From Nitrospirota bacterium (GTDB lineage: Bacteria > Nitrospirota > Nitrospiria > Nitrospirales > UBA8639), in NCBI GenBank assembly GCA_029879555.1, contig JAOUQB010000110.1:1-7369 (forward strand): DNA of 7,369 bases, in the 5' to 3' direction. The notes beneath the pieces are model-generated. The model made no database searches and was not told the origin of the DNA. It worked only from the letters and a program-made list of their open reading frames with translations. The position numbers were made by a program, and so were the translations under genes. How positions within the stretch are numbered: the first letter of the stretch is position 1; each line of letters starts with the position of its first letter. Of the stretch, positions 6,648-7,369 are shown piece by piece.

Positions 6648-6952
6648 GATTTTTCAAAGGAAAGTTCGTAGATGATGGGTGCCTGTACCTTTCATGAATC
6701 TGTTCTGAAAATTACCGGGGGCCGCCGAATCCCCAAAATATGGTGCTTGATCGCCAATTTACGATGTACGCCATCTCAAAAGTCCTGGGTAGGGTCTAGT
6801 GACTATGGTTTGAGGCAAGTCCTGCGATAGATTTTCAATGGAACTCCGGTGGAAGAAAAAAATTAATAAAATCCATGGTTTGTCATGATGGATAAAATTG
6901 TTTTTATTGATCGGACATGCTAAAGGTTGGCCTTATTCTTCAAGGAGTTTCA

Positions 6953-7024
6953 ATGAAAGTCTTCCAGTTTGGGAAATTTTCAGGCTGCTCGCAAAAAAGA
7001 TTATTTTTTGTTTCTAGGTTTTGA
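6953..7024 (+). CDS. Possible 23-residue small ORF or leader peptide
   Basis: ATG 6953 is preceded by AAGGAG (6942-6947) with a 5-nt spacer, a better initiation site than several larger genes here have. The frame encodes MKVFQFGKFSG then CSQKRLFFVSRF and stops at TGA 7022-7024. The peptide is basic and aromatic-rich. A short AGGTT-TTG-AACCT hairpin followed by four T overlaps the stop, so a leader or attenuator arrangement ahead of the gene at 7250 is imaginable. Length alone gives no statistical support, and the ribosome binding site may be chance. Confidence 0.25.
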   Translation: MKVFQFGKFSGCSQKRLFFVSRF

Positions 7025-7249
7025 ACCTTTTGGGGGAGCCTTTCGACACACAAATAAGAAAGCCTTGAGAAGAAAGGTCTCAGTGGGTATCGCTTAAAGA
7101 AATCCGTCTGACTAGATAGCATTTGAATGGTTAATTCAGGTGAGGCGCAACAATGAAATCCTGATGTTGTGAAAGAGGCTCGCCCTAAAAGTAGCCTTGG
7201 CGGGGAAAAGAATTGAGAAAGGCATACTTCATCAAAGGAGGTTAAGGCC

Positions 7250-7369
7250 ATGAACGTTCGACGAAGTCTATTCATAATTGTTTTGGTCCTGATTGTTTCG
7301 AGCTTCTGCGGGGTGTTTCCTTTACTCGCGCACTCTACTCCGCAGGTAGAAATAACACAGACACTTCAT
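7250..7369 (+). CDS. Secreted or periplasmic protein, N-terminal 40 aa only
   Basis: AAAGGAGGT (7234-7242) stands 7 nt before ATG 7250, close to the ideal Shine-Dalgarno, and the frame stays open to the window edge. The start MNVRRSLFIIVLVLIVSS has a basic n-region and a long hydrophobic core ending with FPLLAHS, a typical Sec signal peptide with likely cleavage after the LLA or AHS motif. The single Cys at residue 20 is preceded by SSF, which does not make a good lipobox. The visible mature part (TPQVEITQTLH) is too short for family assignment. It has a long leader of possibly over 200 nt, since no closer promoter was found. Confidence 0.8.
   Translation, partial: MNVRRSLFIIVLVLIVSSFCGVFPLLAHSTPQVEITQTLH

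Larger units (their letters stand above)
6579..7249. other. 671-bp gap without a clear long gene
   Basis: No reading frame of convincing character fills this stretch. The first part holds the candidate promoter of the HD hydrolase gene. The middle (about 6840-6910) is AT-rich with an imperfect ATCCAT/ATGGAT inverted repeat (6871-6876, 6888-6893). A possible TGC-TAAAGG extended -10 at about 6918-6926 follows. A 23-codon frame with a good ribosome binding site occupies 6953-7024, and a short AGGTT-TTG-AACCT hairpin with four T overlaps its end (7017-7031). The remaining 220 bp is the leader of the gene at 7250. I recognise no riboswitch or known small RNA. Confidence 0.6.

Noticed and set aside
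6700..6735. GGGG...CCCC inverted repeat as a terminator or RNA element
   Set aside because: A four-pair stem with a ten-base loop and no T run; likely chance.
6940..7275. Minus-strand reading frame of 111 codons
   Set aside because: Its 5' end covers the strong ribosome binding site and start of the gene at 7250 on the other strand, its composition is rich in Phe, Ser and Cys, and no initiation signal was seen.

Overview
The window reads as an ordinary chromosomal stretch from a Gram-negative bacterium of moderate GC. Several products carry Sec signal peptides, and the repertoire (nidogen-like secreted protein, Sel1-repeat protein, MESH1-type alarmone hydrolase, several unknown exported proteins) would fit groups such as Nitrospirota. 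That placement is an impression from style and content: there is no rRNA, tRNA or marker gene to settle it.

Left part (1-763): the 5' part of a secreted nidogen-domain (NIDO) protein runs off the left edge on the minus strand. Upstream of it lies a transposase-less element of about 178 bp (529-706) with imperfect terminal inverted repeats built around TGTCCGGT, most simply a MITE or an IS remnant. Centre-left (764-2075): two convergent genes encode exported proteins of unknown function, 34 bp apart. Centre (2206-5629): two plus-strand genes follow. The first is a four-helix membrane protein made of two copies of one module, each two helices plus a cytosolic beta-rich segment. The second is a soluble Sel1-repeat protein with a MORN-like middle and a BamE-like C-terminal segment.

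Right part (5644-6578, minus strand): a single-domain HD phosphohydrolase with the metal and catalytic residues of MESH1/SpoT-type (p)ppGpp hydrolases is followed by a 70-residue protein of unknown function. Next comes a second, degenerate copy of that small gene, broken by one extra T in a run of seven and truncated at its C-terminus. Then comes a gap of about 670 bp with no convincing long gene, only a 23-codon reading frame with a good ribosome binding site. Finally, a well-started secreted protein (7250 onward) runs off the right edge.

The most informative non-routine observations are the frameshifted paralog next to the 70-residue gene, the inverted-repeat element, and the solitary alarmone hydrolase with its small neighbour. 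I see no CRISPR array, no intact insertion sequence, no recognisable defence or secretion cluster, and no clear operon beyond the loosely spaced minus-strand group.
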